From positions 13,252,478 to 13,316,477 of the forward strand of contig NC_084803.1 in assembly GCF_963583255.1 (NCBI RefSeq): 64,000 nt of DNA, given 5' to 3'. Position 1 is the first letter of the stretch. Each line of letters opens with the position of its first letter. Below the pieces are notes generated by a model. The model did no database searches and had not been told where the DNA came from. It saw nothing but the letters and a program-made list of their open reading frames with translations. The stretch is from Pyrus communis. Taxonomy: Eukaryota; Streptophyta; Magnoliopsida; Rosales; Rosaceae. Positions 23,898 to 36,244 of this stretch are shown piece after piece. The translations under genes were made by a program, and so were the position numbers.

Positions 23898-26099
23898 TGT
23901 CACAGCCCGTCCCGAATCATTTGTACCATAGGTGTGAAAAGATGATTTTTCCCCTAGACGTTAATTGGCGTTGTAAAGTGTTGTTTGTTTTGTTTTTTGT
24001 TGGTGGGCTGCCATCTAGACCACACACTCACACACATTCATCCTTTTCCCCCGTGGACCTATTTCTCTCTCGGATTTTCTTCCATTTTCTTCCTCATCGT
24101 ACGGACAACTTCCATCCAACCATTTCTAGCACGAATCGTGTTTATTGTTGGTGTTTTTGGACTCCTTTCGAGCTTAGGAGTCGATTGGTGGTGTTGGTTG
24201 GACTTGAAACCTTTGAAAACCCGAGAACCCAGTTTTGGTGCACTGTTCATGCACACGTGATCGTGAGGTTTTGAGAAGTTTCTAAGGTTCTAGGAAGCTT
24301 TAGGACGTCTTCACGAAGCTTGGGGAGTAATTCTGAAGTGTTTTGGACGTCAGGAAGCTCGAGTTCTTCAAGTTGTAGGCTTGGCTGGATTATCGAGGTT
24401 TCTCCGAAGAGATTCCGTTGGTTTTAGGTCCCCAAAGTGGTAAGGTTTTGTTCTACTCGTTGTAAGCTTCATTTTGGTACAAATTTCATGGAATTTGGTT
24501 GAGAAATGAAGAAGATATTAAGGTTTGAAGTTTTTCCAGTTTTCGGCGAAAATTCGAGTTGCAGACGGCGGCGACCAGCGAGACTCACCGGAGAAGGAGG
24601 TGAATATTCCATCAGAGTTAACAAAATATTCTAACGGCGTCAGGTAATGGCGGTTAACTTCTGTTAGGGTTTTAACGGAATATTCCCTAATGCCGTTAGG
24701 GTTTCCACACGAGTGCCAGGCATGTGGCCGGCGCGTCTGGCCGTGCCTTGGCCGGCACATGAGAGGTCGGAAAATTATTTTAAAAATATGGGAATGTTCA
24801 TGAGGTTGAGTAAAGCCTGTTGGTATATTTAAACACCTCATTTGAGCAATGTATGAGAAGTTATTACTTAAGGTTGGTTATGTGCGTTAATTTGACATTT
24901 ATATAGTTGTTTTGCATATAGATGAGGACTATACGGAGGACGAGCGCAGCCATCCGAGGCTCGGGGCTTACGATCCTTCTACGTATCAGTGAGTGTGCTT
25001 TTGTTTTCAGTATATATATATTGATTGGTATCTTTCCAGAAATTACGTTTTAATGGTTTTATAATTTAAATGCCATGTCGAATATCGTCGATATTATTAT
25101 TGTGATTGTGTTGGTTATGCTTTGGTGTCGCGGACGCTCAGGTAAGTCAGGTGAGTATATTGTTAGTGATAGATGTGGCGTTGATGAGATTGAGTTATAG
25201 CTTATATTCCTACACCTCGATGATTGTGCTCCACCAGAGTAGGGCCTAGCCTTCACGTGATTGTTCACCTCCCACACCGTACGTTCATCTTGGATGCAAG
25301 GCAGGTGCCAGCCTGTCGTACAGACCACTATAGGTGGTTCTGACTCGTAGGTGACTTGCGATACATCGCACAACCTTTACGTGATCGTAGCACTGAGCAT
25401 ATTTATATACACCAGCCTGTCGTATAGACCACTTTAGGTGGTTCCAACTCGTGTGCAGAATAGTGGTTGAGGAGCTATAGTTTCAGCTGTACAGGTCACT
25501 TTAAGTGACTCCGACTGACTTACTGATATTACTGGCATATTATGATTTGTTTTATCTCACCTGCATGATGTTTATACTATTTGTTTGGATATTCTGACGT
25601 AGCATATTCTGGCATGGCATATTTGAGCTTTATTGTTTTAGCATGATTTGATATACGAGTATGTATGGTATTTTCTGAAAAGTATACATGTTTTATAGAG
25701 AGGGGTTATAACTTTTGAGAATGAAATGATTTTGAAAAGCTTTGTTTTTGCCCACTCACATTTTATGTTTTGTACCCCTCCAGGTTGTAGGTAGCGAGGA
25801 CGTGGGTGACGAAGGAGGCATGGAGGCATTTTTGACAGAGTACCCTCCATGTAGGACTTTCTAGTTATCACTTGTGTAGTGTTTTTTTTATTCTGGATTG
25901 CACCAAGGATACTTGAACTTTTACTTTGCATTTCTCCTTCCATGTTTGTCGCTATCACTCACTGATCTTTTTATTGTAAATTATCTCGTCGACTTTATTT
26001 TTCTTGTATTTTCATTCTTTTACTTCCACATTGTGCATTTAGCTATGTCACCGTCACGTGACGGCCAGCACGTCCCAATTTTTGGATCGGAGTGTGTCA
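23898..26099 (+). mobile_element. Solo LTR of a Gypsy-type retrotransposon (2.2 kb) with 5-bp target duplication
   Basis: The segment starts TGTCACAGCCCGTCCC and ends GGAGTGTGTCA, with AAATG at 23893-23897 and AAATG at 26100-26104. There are no gag-pol frames, primer site or second LTR, so it is a solo LTR left by recombination between two LTRs. Its length and TGTCAC start suit large Gypsy LTRs (Tekay/Del-like); the lineage is inference. Inside are three spaced copies of a hairpin-like word (near 25309, 25413 and 25484). Short frames inside it are not genes. Confidence 0.85.
25309..25520 (+). repeat. Three interspersed hairpin-like repeats in the solo LTR
   Basis: CAGCCTGTCGTACAGACCAC(TATAGGTGGTTCTGACTCGT) at 25309-25348 recurs at 25413-25452 with few changes and, more degenerate, at 25484-25520. 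Each contains ACCAC-TATAG/TTTAG-GTGGT, which can fold on itself. Confidence 0.8.
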
Positions 26100-26104
26100 A
26101 AATG

Positions 26105-27708
26105 AATCAAAATTAGGTAGTTCAGGATTATGATAAAATAAGCTTTGGGACCCGCCAATTATTGGTTTTGCTACGTAATGAAACTGCATGGCAAGATAGC
26201 CAGCCATCTCAACGAATAATACTCCCCTTAAACTAAATTTTATTTTTATGGGTTTTGCTACGTAATGGATTGTTGTTGACGATTAATTAGGTGCAAGTGC
26301 AAACAGATAAAGTGACAAGCAAATTTGAAAACAAAACTAAAGTAAAATGTTAGTGATTTAGTGTTCGCATTACTAAAGTGATTATCTTATTTTTACCTTG
26401 AGGTAATATAATTAGGAAAATATTTTGCACGTCGAAAATACTTTTCTTTGCAGTTGGTCTGTGAACAAAACTTTTTTTATTGTCAAGCTTGTTCTGTTAA
26501 GTGACTTTTTTTTATGAGATAGAGGTTCAAAATAAAAGGGATAGAGGAAGACTTAGAAAAAGATTTAAAAAAAAAAGACATGGAAAACTTGAAGCTAATG
26601 AAAAACTTGGTGCAGAACCGAGCACAATGATATTTTTAGATTCATACATTAGACCAATTTAGTAGAATAAGATTTTGTTGCTGCTCTTATTGTAAGTTTT
26701 ACCAAAAAAACAACCGTGAACTATGTGAGGCATAGAAATATGAATGTCATTGCGTCTGATAAAAGGAAGACGCATTATTCACGGTTCGCTTTTCGTTTGT
26801 CTAGGTAAGTCAAGTGTCGTGCATTTATCTCTTATCTCTTTTACATTAATCTACTCATCAATTTTTTTTAAGATAGAAATATATATTCCTTTCCTGTACT
26901 TCAATTTCTGATAAGTACGTGGTGAGAAATGCATAGTATTAAGAAATTATATCACCACACTTGTTTTGTGCATGTAACCTAAATCATATGATGATCCGAA
27001 TGGCATGACATGCATGTCAGTAATTAAGTTAATTAGGTAAATATAATATTTAATTATGTCATTATTTAACAGTTTTGTTTTACATATATACTATTATGCA
27101 CTAAATTCATCAAAATTATGAAAAAGGTCAAATTTAAGTGCAGAGAGAAATCAGATTACTCTAACTTAACTTGATTAAGCCCACAAGGTAAAAAAAATTT
27201 CCACCCGCTTGCTTAATTACTAATTGATGATTATTGATGTACAAACAAATTTGTAAATAATATACAGAAAATGTATGTTAGGGTTAGAGTCGTCGATATA
27301 TGGGATAATCTATTTGGGCTTGAGTGTTGGCATGCCATTAGAATCGAATGAGTATTTTATTCATATATTTTTGTAATAATATAGTTTGATTGTTTAACGA
27401 ATACGTCTTCGGTGCTACAATAAATAATAATCTTTATATGATATATAATGACTCGAAAATTGGATCCATGTCGAGGTAGCTCACAGAAGATATTGAAAAA
27501 AACAATTTAAAGTTTGAATTTTAAGCAATTGACCTTATTTTTATTTTGTTGAAAAAAGAGGCTTGTGCATTGTGTTAAATACTTCAACTAATTGGTTTAG
27601 CGGTAGGTTACTGGTCACCTAATCACGGTTGTATTCTACAACAACCTGCCTCCATAATTATTTGTCCTTTTTGTTTTGAGAAACTTCTTCAGATTGCGCC
27701 ATTAGCCA
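26105..27708. other. Intergenic AT-rich stretch
   Basis: I see no gene, RNA or clear repeat. It contains short poly-A/T runs only. Confidence 0.5.
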
Positions 27709-27716
27709 TTCTAAAT

Positions 27717-28413
27717 TAGGGGTGATTCGGTATGGGATACCATACCGAAACTAGTATCCCGAATCCCAAACCAAAATTTTTCGGGACGTGAATTTGAAGA
27801 CCAATCCCAAACCAAATTTTCGGGAATCCCGAAATATTTTCGGGATTTTGGGACAAATCGGGAATCCCAAATTGAAATATGAAATTATGAATTGTTCTTC
27901 AAATATATAATTCAAGAACACATTCATGAACTAGGAATTTCATTTCATTCACACTACCATTTAATTGAACACTGGCATGCCTGACTGTTTTTATCATAGT
28001 CAAAATTCAAATTAATTAAACCCTTTTTGCAATATGTTGAGAGACAAAAGAATCAAGCCTTCTAAAATCATCAGCCATGGCATCAGCAATAATAAAATCC
28101 ACTTGAATATCAAACAAAACATGAAAAATATGCAAGGTGTAGGGCATTCCAGGTTGCTGAGCATGAATTAGAAACTACTAGCATCAATTATAAAAGAATA
28201 ATATATATATAATAATTAATATTATATATTTTCGGTTCGGTATGGGATTCCCGAAATATCGAGAAGCCAATCCCGAATCCCATACCGAAATTTTGGGATC
28301 GGTTCGGGATAGCATCCCGAAAATTTCAGGAATTTCGGTTTGGGAAATTTTTGGTTTGGGATCGGGATTTTTTTGGTTCGGTTCGGGATTTTTGGGAATT
28401 TTTTCCACCCCTA
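27717..28413. mobile_element. Non-autonomous hAT-type element, 697 bp
   Basis: The ends are TAGGGGTG and CACCCCTA, bordered by an exact 8-bp duplication TTCTAAAT (27709-27716 and 28414-28421), the hAT target size. Both subterminal regions are filled with iterated CGGGAATCCC/GGTATGGGAT-like words in both orientations (27725-27870 and 28230-28395), probably transposase-binding sites. The central 350 bp (27880-28190) is unrelated AT-rich sequence with no transposase frame. Confidence 0.9.
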
Positions 28414-28421
28414 TTCTAAAT

Positions 28422-30650
28422 AGGTATCGAGCCAAAAGCCAACTAACTAATTGCAATTTTTGTTATAATCCTGAGAAAGAGAGATGCTAGTTGGAGAAAA
28501 GTTTCATGATGTTGTAGTAACAATTCAAAATCACTCCTGCATTCATAGACAACTGATATAGCAAAAATCATTTTAAGAATAATATCTTGATTTTGAAACC
28601 TAGGGTTTTTTACCACATAAATGAAATCAGGGCAATTTCTTTCTACATGATCTTGCTTCAAATGTCAATGTAAGAAACTAATGAAAGATTTTTCAGTATG
28701 TCTGGAACATGAACACATATGCCATTTGTTATTATACAAGTGGAGGGACACTTGAAAAAAAAAACTTTTCTCAACTTGTATAATAACATATAACGTACCG
28801 CCTCATGTTCTGGGCACATCGAAAAATCTCTCAAAACCAAGGGGAGCAAAATCATTGCAACAAATTAATACTAAAATTTGGTAATTTCATGATTATTGTA
28901 AGTAATCAAAACAATCAAATATTTCTTGATGTATAAAACAATTTTCATGTATATATTCAAATTAGACCAACAAACTTTAATGAGTTTGTCTGAAATTGCT
29001 CATAAGAAGATATGAGGAATACTGAATACGAACTTCTGTAAACGTAACCAGCAATTTAGTAACCCTCAAACTTAACCACCTGGCATAACAAATTTGAAGG
29101 TGAAATAAAAATGAAAAAAAGTCCAAGCAATATTATTTTCCACATGGCGTTTCATGATTGGAAGCTTCAATGTCCAGGTGGACACTGGAAATTATTTTTT
29201 GGAGTTAAAATAAATAACTACATCACGGCTTGCAAGCAATAGATAGATCATAGATGTGGCAACTTGACCTTGATACTTCCAACAAAATATGACAGAAAAG
29301 TAAAGCAATTGAATTGAATTCTTCAAAGAATGAATATAGTACTGAAGGAGGCACCATCCAAGTTAAAGGTGATTCTTCTATTTTCTTTGAAGCTTTTACT
29401 ATTCTCCTGTGACTTTTACACATTTATCAATTTAGACTTTTCCGTGACGGTAAACAGAAAATCAAGCTTAAAGTCATGTGAACTAACACAACCTATTTGT
29501 CATATTTGCTTGCACTTTTGGTTCTTTAGAAATTCTCGCATCGTTTATGTTGTATACAACCTTGTGTATATTTCTTTCATCGCCTAACAAGCGTTAAAGA
29601 CATAGTTGTCGTGGGGTGGCTCAGTAGTTGAGAATGAATTATAGGTTCGTATTCAACACGGTACATTCTGAGTTTGATTTCTGGTGCTAGTGAATGGTGG
29701 CCAAGGAGACTAAATTGCCTATGTGAGTCTTTCCGACCCCTGAAAATGTGGACTGACGTAGCGAAGCCACTAGCTCTCTTTTTGTAAAAAAGAGAAAAAA
29801 GCTAAGGTTTAAAAACACATAATAATATACATTTGATTATATAACAAATTTTCTACTAATTTTCTACTCTTTTTGAAAAATAATGATAAGCATGAAGCAT
29901 ACACGTAAAAGAAAAGATATTGTCATTTAATCTCTAATGATGATGATTAAATGAAAATAATATAAGAAAATCAGAAAATTTAAGACAAATAAAGGGGGGA
30001 AATGATTACCTTCTCCTATAAGTTATAACAAAAATATATAATTTTGTATTTTTAAATTTCTAATATATACATGAAAAGAAGATCCTTATCTAAAAAAATT
30101 CTAAATCATGGTTGGGGGTCAATTTTTCAATTGAGCAAACAACTAATTAAGTTGATTTTCATATTATCATATATTGGATAATCCCAAAGGAAAACAATTT
30201 TTGATAGATCCGTTTGCCGGCATGGATATTGGATAATCCCATGCTAAGCTTTTCTTGTATGTTTTTTTTTTTTTTGAAAAACACTTCTCAATGTCGATAC
30301 GTCCCTCCTTTCCTTCTTTTTATCTTCAAATGTCTTGATAAAATTGACACATCATTGTACAAGTTGACTAACATCTTTCAAATGAAAACTTCATATTTCA
30401 AATCACTTTTCCTTAATTTTAGTAAAATAGAAAACGAAAACAAGTGTCAAGGAAATCGCCATTGTTGAAAGGATAAGCTCAAACAATTTCGTAAATTTTC
30501 GATAAGGTTTTATGGTTGTTAAAATCAAATCATACCGTTTAAATTGTCTTGATTTAGCGTAAAAATGCTTAAGTCATAAGAACAGAATCAACGAACCTTA
30601 TAAAACTTTCATCAAATATCCAAATCCTCGAACCTTCTTCCTGTTCCGGA
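28422..30650. other. Intergenic stretch upstream of the beta-galactosidase gene
   Basis: No gene is supported. A tRNA-like SINE lies at about 29606-29795 (GGGGTGGCTCAGTAGTTGAG, TTCTGAGTTTGATTTCTGG, then a tail of short A/T runs). The remainder is AT-rich. Confidence 0.5.
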
Positions 30651-30828
30651 AATCCTATTTCTTAGAGGCTGGTGACGTAATATTACGGATTACTTACCCT
30701 ACGGATGAAATGCAACGGATTCAATATTTTCCACATATACCAGTATTTTCAAAATTTTGAGAGAGCTTGTTCAAGGCAGTGGAAAGTGGGCCTCTATTTC
30801 CCTTTGCACATTTGCAATATTCAAAAGC

Positions 30829-30836
30829 TTATATAA
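30829..30836 (+). promoter_or_regulatory. TATA box of the beta-galactosidase gene
   Basis: TATATAAA lies about 255 bases before the start codon. The leader that would begin about 30 bases downstream has no ATG before 31087 and is CT/CA-rich, which fits a translated mRNA. The open frame extends upstream of the TATA box, but those ATGs would not be transcribed. Confidence 0.75.
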
Positions 30837-31086
30837 AGCAGTTGCGGGAGGTTCCCGTTCTCTGCCCAACCAAACCAAAAACTCTCTCACCCATCAAATC
30901 CATTGCACTTCTCAACTCTGCCACTCTCTCTCGCTGTCTCTTTCCAAAATATCAAAAGCACCAAACAAAAGAAACCAAATTCAAATCCCAATACAAAATA
31001 TATATTTCAAGTTTTTGGTACAAACAAAGCAAGTATATTTATATATAAAGGCCATTGCTTTTGAGCGTTTCAGAAGCAGGGGAAAA

Positions 31087-34000
31087 ATGGGAGTTGGAAT
31101 TCAAACAATGTGGAGCATTCTGCTATTGTTTTCCTGCATTTTTTCTGCAGCTTCGGCTTCTGTGAGTTACGACCACAAGGCTATAATAATTAATGGGCAG
31201 AAAAGGATTTTAATTTCTGGCTCCATTCACTATCCCAGAAGCACTCCTGAGGTACCTTTTGCAAATTACTATGCCAATGTGGTTCAGAGCTTTCTTATTT
31301 GTTTCATATTTCTGCCGGGTTTTTTTGGCATTGTTTTTGGTGCAATTTCATTAAGCATTTTTTTCTTATGGGTTTTTTTCAGCTCCATTTTTTTTATATT
31401 ATGGGGTATTTTTTAAGCATTTTAAACTTGTGGGATATTGTGATCTTGCATTTAAAAGTTTTCTTATTATTTTTCAGCTCAATTGTTTTTTTTTTTATAT
31501 TTTGCGTTTAATTTCTGGTGTGTGTGGTTACAGATGTGGCCGGATTTAATTCAGAAGGCCAAAGATGGAGGCTTGGATGTTATACAGACCTATGTGTTTT
31601 GGAATGGCCACGAACCTTCTCCGGGAAAAGTAATGCAATTAGCAATTCGCATTTAAAATTTACGTTTCTTTGTCCTCTCTAATGCAAAATATTTATGCTA
31701 ATAAATTGGTGTTTTATTTTTTCAAATTTGCAGTATTATTTCGAGGACAGATATGATTTGGTCAAGTTCATCAAGCTGGTGCAACAAGCAGGCCTATTTG
31801 TTAATCTCCGGATTGGCCCTTATGTTTGCGCTGAATGGAACTTCGGGTAATTATTTTTGTTAAAATTAAACTTAATTTTTTAAGAATATTTTGTGATTTT
31901 TTTAATTCTTATGCAAATATGGTTATGATTATTACTCTGTTTTTTTGCTCTGTTTCTGAAACAGGGGATTCCCAGTTTGGCTGAAATATGTCCCTGGAAT
32001 CGCTTTTCGAACGGACAATAAGCCTTTCAAGGTTGGATATCTTAAATCTTCCGTTTTGTTTAATGCAGTTAAATGTTTTTTAACAAATAATTTTGAAGCT
32101 AAATTTAATTTCTAAGTATCTGCTAAATTTAATTTCTAATTATCTGTTATGAAGGCGGCAATGCAAAAATTTACAGAGAAGATTGTCAGCATGATGAAGG
32201 CAGAGAAGCTGTTTCAAAGTCAAGGAGGTCCTATAATTCTCTCTCAGGTTAGAAAACCGGTCTAGTTTTAAGACATTTTTAGAAGCGTTTTTTGTAAAAC
32301 GCTTTTAGTCATTTTCAAAGCAATCTCAAACACGCCGTCGGTCTTTTTTATGTATCTAGAAGTTGGATTGAATTTGCTTCCAAGAAATTGAGCAATGTTT
32401 GTTTCCTTTTGTTTTATCTGCTGAGTAAAATTTGGCCAGTCAATGCTTATTAATATTAGTATTAATTAATCTTATTTTTCAAATTTGATTTTGACAGATA
32501 GAAAATGAATTTGGACCTGTGGAATGGGAAATTGGTGCACCTGGAAAAGCTTACACCAAATGGGCAGCTCAGATGGCTGTAGGTCTAGACACTGGAGTTC
32601 CATGGATTATGTGCAAGCAAGAGGATGCCCCCGATCCCGTTGTAAGTTTGTCTGCGCATTTTTTTCGACGCTTTTGTAGTATTTAATCTAAACTGCAAAG
32701 AGGGAAATTTGAACTCGAGTGCATAGAGAGACGCTTTCTGCGTACTATGCGTCGTCATTTTTGAACAAGAATTGCGTAAATGTCCTTCATTTAATGTTAC
32801 CCTCCTTTCTTGGTGGGGTTTTTAAACTGTTTGCTGTCAACTTAACCGAGTAGGTGACCTTTTTCTGTCGATTTGTGTTTCATATGGTCACGGCAAAGCT
32901 TGTCCCCATCTTATTTGATATTCTAAATTACTTTAATCTACGTGGGATTGAACTCAGGTGTATGGGTTACACACACCGCCCTGTCCAACTGACCTAACCA
33001 CGTTTACATCTCGATGAATTGGTTTAAAATTTTTACAAGGATGAATCTTCAGTTTTGAAGACTTTTCTGATAAAGACTTAGAAGTCAAATTTTTGGGTTG
33101 GTTTGGTCGGTAACTAAATTTGTGCTGTCTAATAAATTCTGCTATTAACTACAACAAACAAAGAGCCTCATAATTGTACTCCCCAGAAGTGTAGGTCCGC
33201 TCTCCTTTGGGATCGAGGGTGGATGCTATGCTTGCGTCTTGGGACCTTTACTGAAAAGCTAATTTCGCGTAATTTGTTATGTGACAGATTGACACTTGCA
33301 ATGGTTTCTACTGTGAGAATTTCAAGCCAAATAAGGACTATAAGCCCAAAATGTGGACAGAAGTCTGGACTGGTTGGTAAGTCACACAAGTTGCCTGTAC
33401 AGTTCCAAAGTTTATTTCCATAGGCCCGTCGTATCGGTACTTTCTTGTACTGTCCCTCAAGCCTTTTGATGAGGCTGCCTCTTTTGTATGTATTTTACAG
33501 GTATACAGAATTCGGTGGGGCAGTTCCCACTAGACCTGCAGAAGATGTGGCATTTTCAGTTGCTAGGTTCATACAAAGCGGCGGTTCGTTTTTGAACTAT
33601 TACATGGTTAGTTGTTGGTGTCATATTTCAGAGTTTATTGTATCCGACTGATGATTAAGCACCGAGAGTGTATTTTCTAATTTTTGCTGTGTTTTCTCCC
33701 GTTTTCTGTTCCAGTACCACGGAGGAACGAATTTTGGCCGAACAGCCGGAGGTCCCTTCATGGCCACTAGCTATGACTATGACGCCCCCTTAGACGAATA
33801 TGGTATGCAAAGACAATTAGCATTGTGTAGCAGGTTGTTACAAAGTTTGGATCATAAGGTCATAATCCGTAGCCTTGATGATATGTTGGTTACACCTTAC
33901 ATTGTCTTAGTCTGTACTTAAGTTTCTGAAACATCGAACCAAGGAAATGCTTAATGTATGCAAAAACGTATCATTGCACGTTGATGTAACGCGTTGCCCG

Positions 34001-36018
34001 TGCTATATCAGGACTACCCCGGGAACCAAAGTGGGGACATTTGAGAGATCTGCACAAAGCCATTAAACCATGTGAGTCTGCTTTAGTGTCCGTTGATCCT
34101 TCAGTGACTAAACTCGGAAGTAATCAAGAGGTAAAGTCTTTCAGCTAGCTCGGGAGCTTTGAAATTCGCTAAACCTTATTCTTCTTTGAAATTCACTATG
34201 ATTCTCGTTGTACTGATTAATATTATCCTTGCAGGCTCATGTATTCAAATCAGAGTCGGATTGCGCAGCATTCCTCGCAAATTATGACGCAAAATACTCT
34301 GTTAAAGTGAGCTTTGGAGGCGGGCAGTATGACCTGCCGCCATGGTCCATCAGCATTCTTCCGGACTGCAAAACCGAAGTTTACAACACTGCAAAGGTGA
34401 GCAGTTGGATATATTAGTTGAGAACATTCAAGTTTTATTTCTTAATTTCAGTAAGATTCACTTAGACTTGTTATCTCCGCAAAGGTTGCTTCGCAAAGCT
34501 CGCAAGTTCAGATGACACCAGTACATAGTGGATTTCCTTGGCAGTCATTCATCGAAGAAACCACCTCTTCTGATGAGGCCGATACAACTACATTGGATGG
34601 GTTGTATGAGCAAATAAATATCACTAGGGATACTACAGACTACTTGTGGTACATGACAGAGTAAGTATATTAAACACACCATAGTTTTAAGAATTGTGTT
34701 TTTCTTAAATGTTACTGGGAAATTGTTGCACTGTTTTTCTTTTCTTTCTAACTTGGTAGTTCAAATTTTGGTTACCAGTATCACAATAGGTTCTGATGAA
34801 GCATTTCTAAAGAACGGAAAGTCCCCACTTCTTACGATCTCTTCAGCAGGTCATGCCTTGAATGTTTTCATCAATGGTCAGCTCTCAGGTAGATAAAAAA
34901 GGATGAAATTGTATGTAACTCCGTCTAGTTCTTCCGCTGAACGAACTTAATTTTAACAAAACTGTCTACCTTTATTGCAGGAACCGTGTATGGGTCGTTG
35001 GAGAATCCTAAATTATCATTCAGTCAAAACGTGAACCTGAGATCTGGCATCAACAAGCTTGCATTGCTTAGCATTTCCGTTGGTCTGCCGGTTAGTTCTT
35101 GCATTCCCTAATGAGATATTGGTTTTCTAAACATCTGAGATGGCATCTAAAATTTTTGCTTCTTTTGTGTTCTAATAAAATCAGAATGTTGGTACTCACT
35201 TTGAGACATGGAACGCGGGAGTTCTTGGCCCGATCACATTGAAAGGTCTGAATTCAGGAACATGGGACATGTCAGGGTGGAAATGGACATACAAGGTTTG
35301 TTGCATTTCAACGTTTATTCTCTTTTCCTTCCCCTTCCAATATGTCGAAAAATTTGGCAAAAAAACTAGAGAATAACTTGTTTGCTTTATGACCAGACTG
35401 GTCTGAAAGGTGAAGCTTTAGGCCTCCATACTGTTACTGGGAGTTCTTCTGTTGAATGGGTAGAAGGACCATCGATGGCTAAAAAACTACCCCTTACGTG
35501 GTACAAGGTTCGTATACTTCCAATACGCGTATATTTTATGCCTGTCTTTCTTATGGAGTCCATGAAAAACCAGATATTAATCGAAGCTGTGATATCTTCA
35601 GGCTACTTTTAATGCACCACCAGGTGATGCTCCATTAGCTTTAGATATGGGAAGCATGGGAAAAGGTCAGATATGGATAAATGGACAGAGCGTGGGACGC
35701 CACTGGCCTGGATACATTGCACGCGGCAGCTGTGGCGATTGTTCTTATGCCGGAACTTATGATGATAAGAAATGCAGAACTCATTGCGGCGAGCCCTCTC
35801 AGAGATGGTGAGAAAAAGTTCATCTTACTTACCGTGATACCTTTGTTTTGTCAAGTACAAAATTCATGGTAGAGCTATCATTTTTCAGGTACCACATTCC
35901 TCGATCGTGGTTGACCCCGACTGGAAATCTTTTGGTGGTGTTCGAAGAATGGGGCGGTGATCCGTCAGGGATTTCGTTGGTTGAAAGAGGTACAGCCCTC
36001 GACGCGAAGAAGCTCTAG
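31087..36018 (+). CDS. Beta-galactosidase, GH35, secreted (apple/pear fruit type)
   Basis: Eighteen exons: 31087-31251, 31534-31629, 31734-31846, 31965-32031, 32155-32247, 32498-32641, 33288-33376, 33501-33606, 33715-33802, 34012-34130, 34235-34396, 34485-34660, 34779-34888, 34981-35090, 35185-35295, 35397-35507, 35602-35807 and 35889-36018. All introns are GT-AG and together the exons give 731 residues without a break. A signal peptide (about 1-24, core [14 protein letters not shown]) precedes [12 protein letters not shown]. The GH35 acid/base is Glu182 (IENEFG) and the nucleophile is Glu251 (WTEVWTGW). The GH35 active-site words GGFPVWL and [13 protein letters not shown] are present. The C-terminal jelly-roll part ends at DAKKL without a SUEL-type lectin domain, as in the roughly 730-residue class. 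These exo-enzymes remove terminal beta-galactose from pectic and hemicellulosic side chains in the wall during growth and fruit softening. Intron 6 is the longest and holds a SINE. The gene looks intact. Confidence 0.97.
32895..33010 (-). repeat. SINE-like insertion in beta-galactosidase intron 6
   Basis: Read on the minus strand, GTGGTTAGGTCAGTTGGACA and ACCTGAGTTCAATCCCAC are tRNA A-box and B-box relatives. They are followed by a TTTAGAATATC-type body. This explains the unusual length of intron 6 (646 bp against 80-280 bp for most others). Confidence 0.6.
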
Positions 36019-36238
36019 GTTGAGGCTGTCTGCAGCTAAAGATCGAGCAGATACGTAGATTACTAAATACGTGAAGTGGTTGTGTACATAGACAATCTAT
36101 TAATTGTCGAAAAAAAATATAGCTCCACATGATATACGAAGGGTTACATACAAAGTTTGTAGTCAGTAGATTTGCGCAAGCATTTTCCATTGTAAGTTTG
36201 TAACAACTTATGGAAAAGATTTCCTTTTCCTTTACAAG

Positions 36239-36244
36239 AATAAA
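36239..36244 (+). terminator. Candidate poly(A) signal of the beta-galactosidase gene
   Basis: AATAAA lies 220 bases after the stop codon, at the end of a T-rich stretch. It is the first canonical hexamer downstream. Confidence 0.5.

Noticed and set aside
23897..24274. 125-codon frame on the plus strand
   Set aside because: It lies within the solo LTR, with overlapping frames on both strands and no domain.
30757..31416. Longer N-terminus for the beta-galactosidase from an upstream ATG
   Set aside because: That ATG lies upstream of the TATA box, and the extension would bury the signal peptide.
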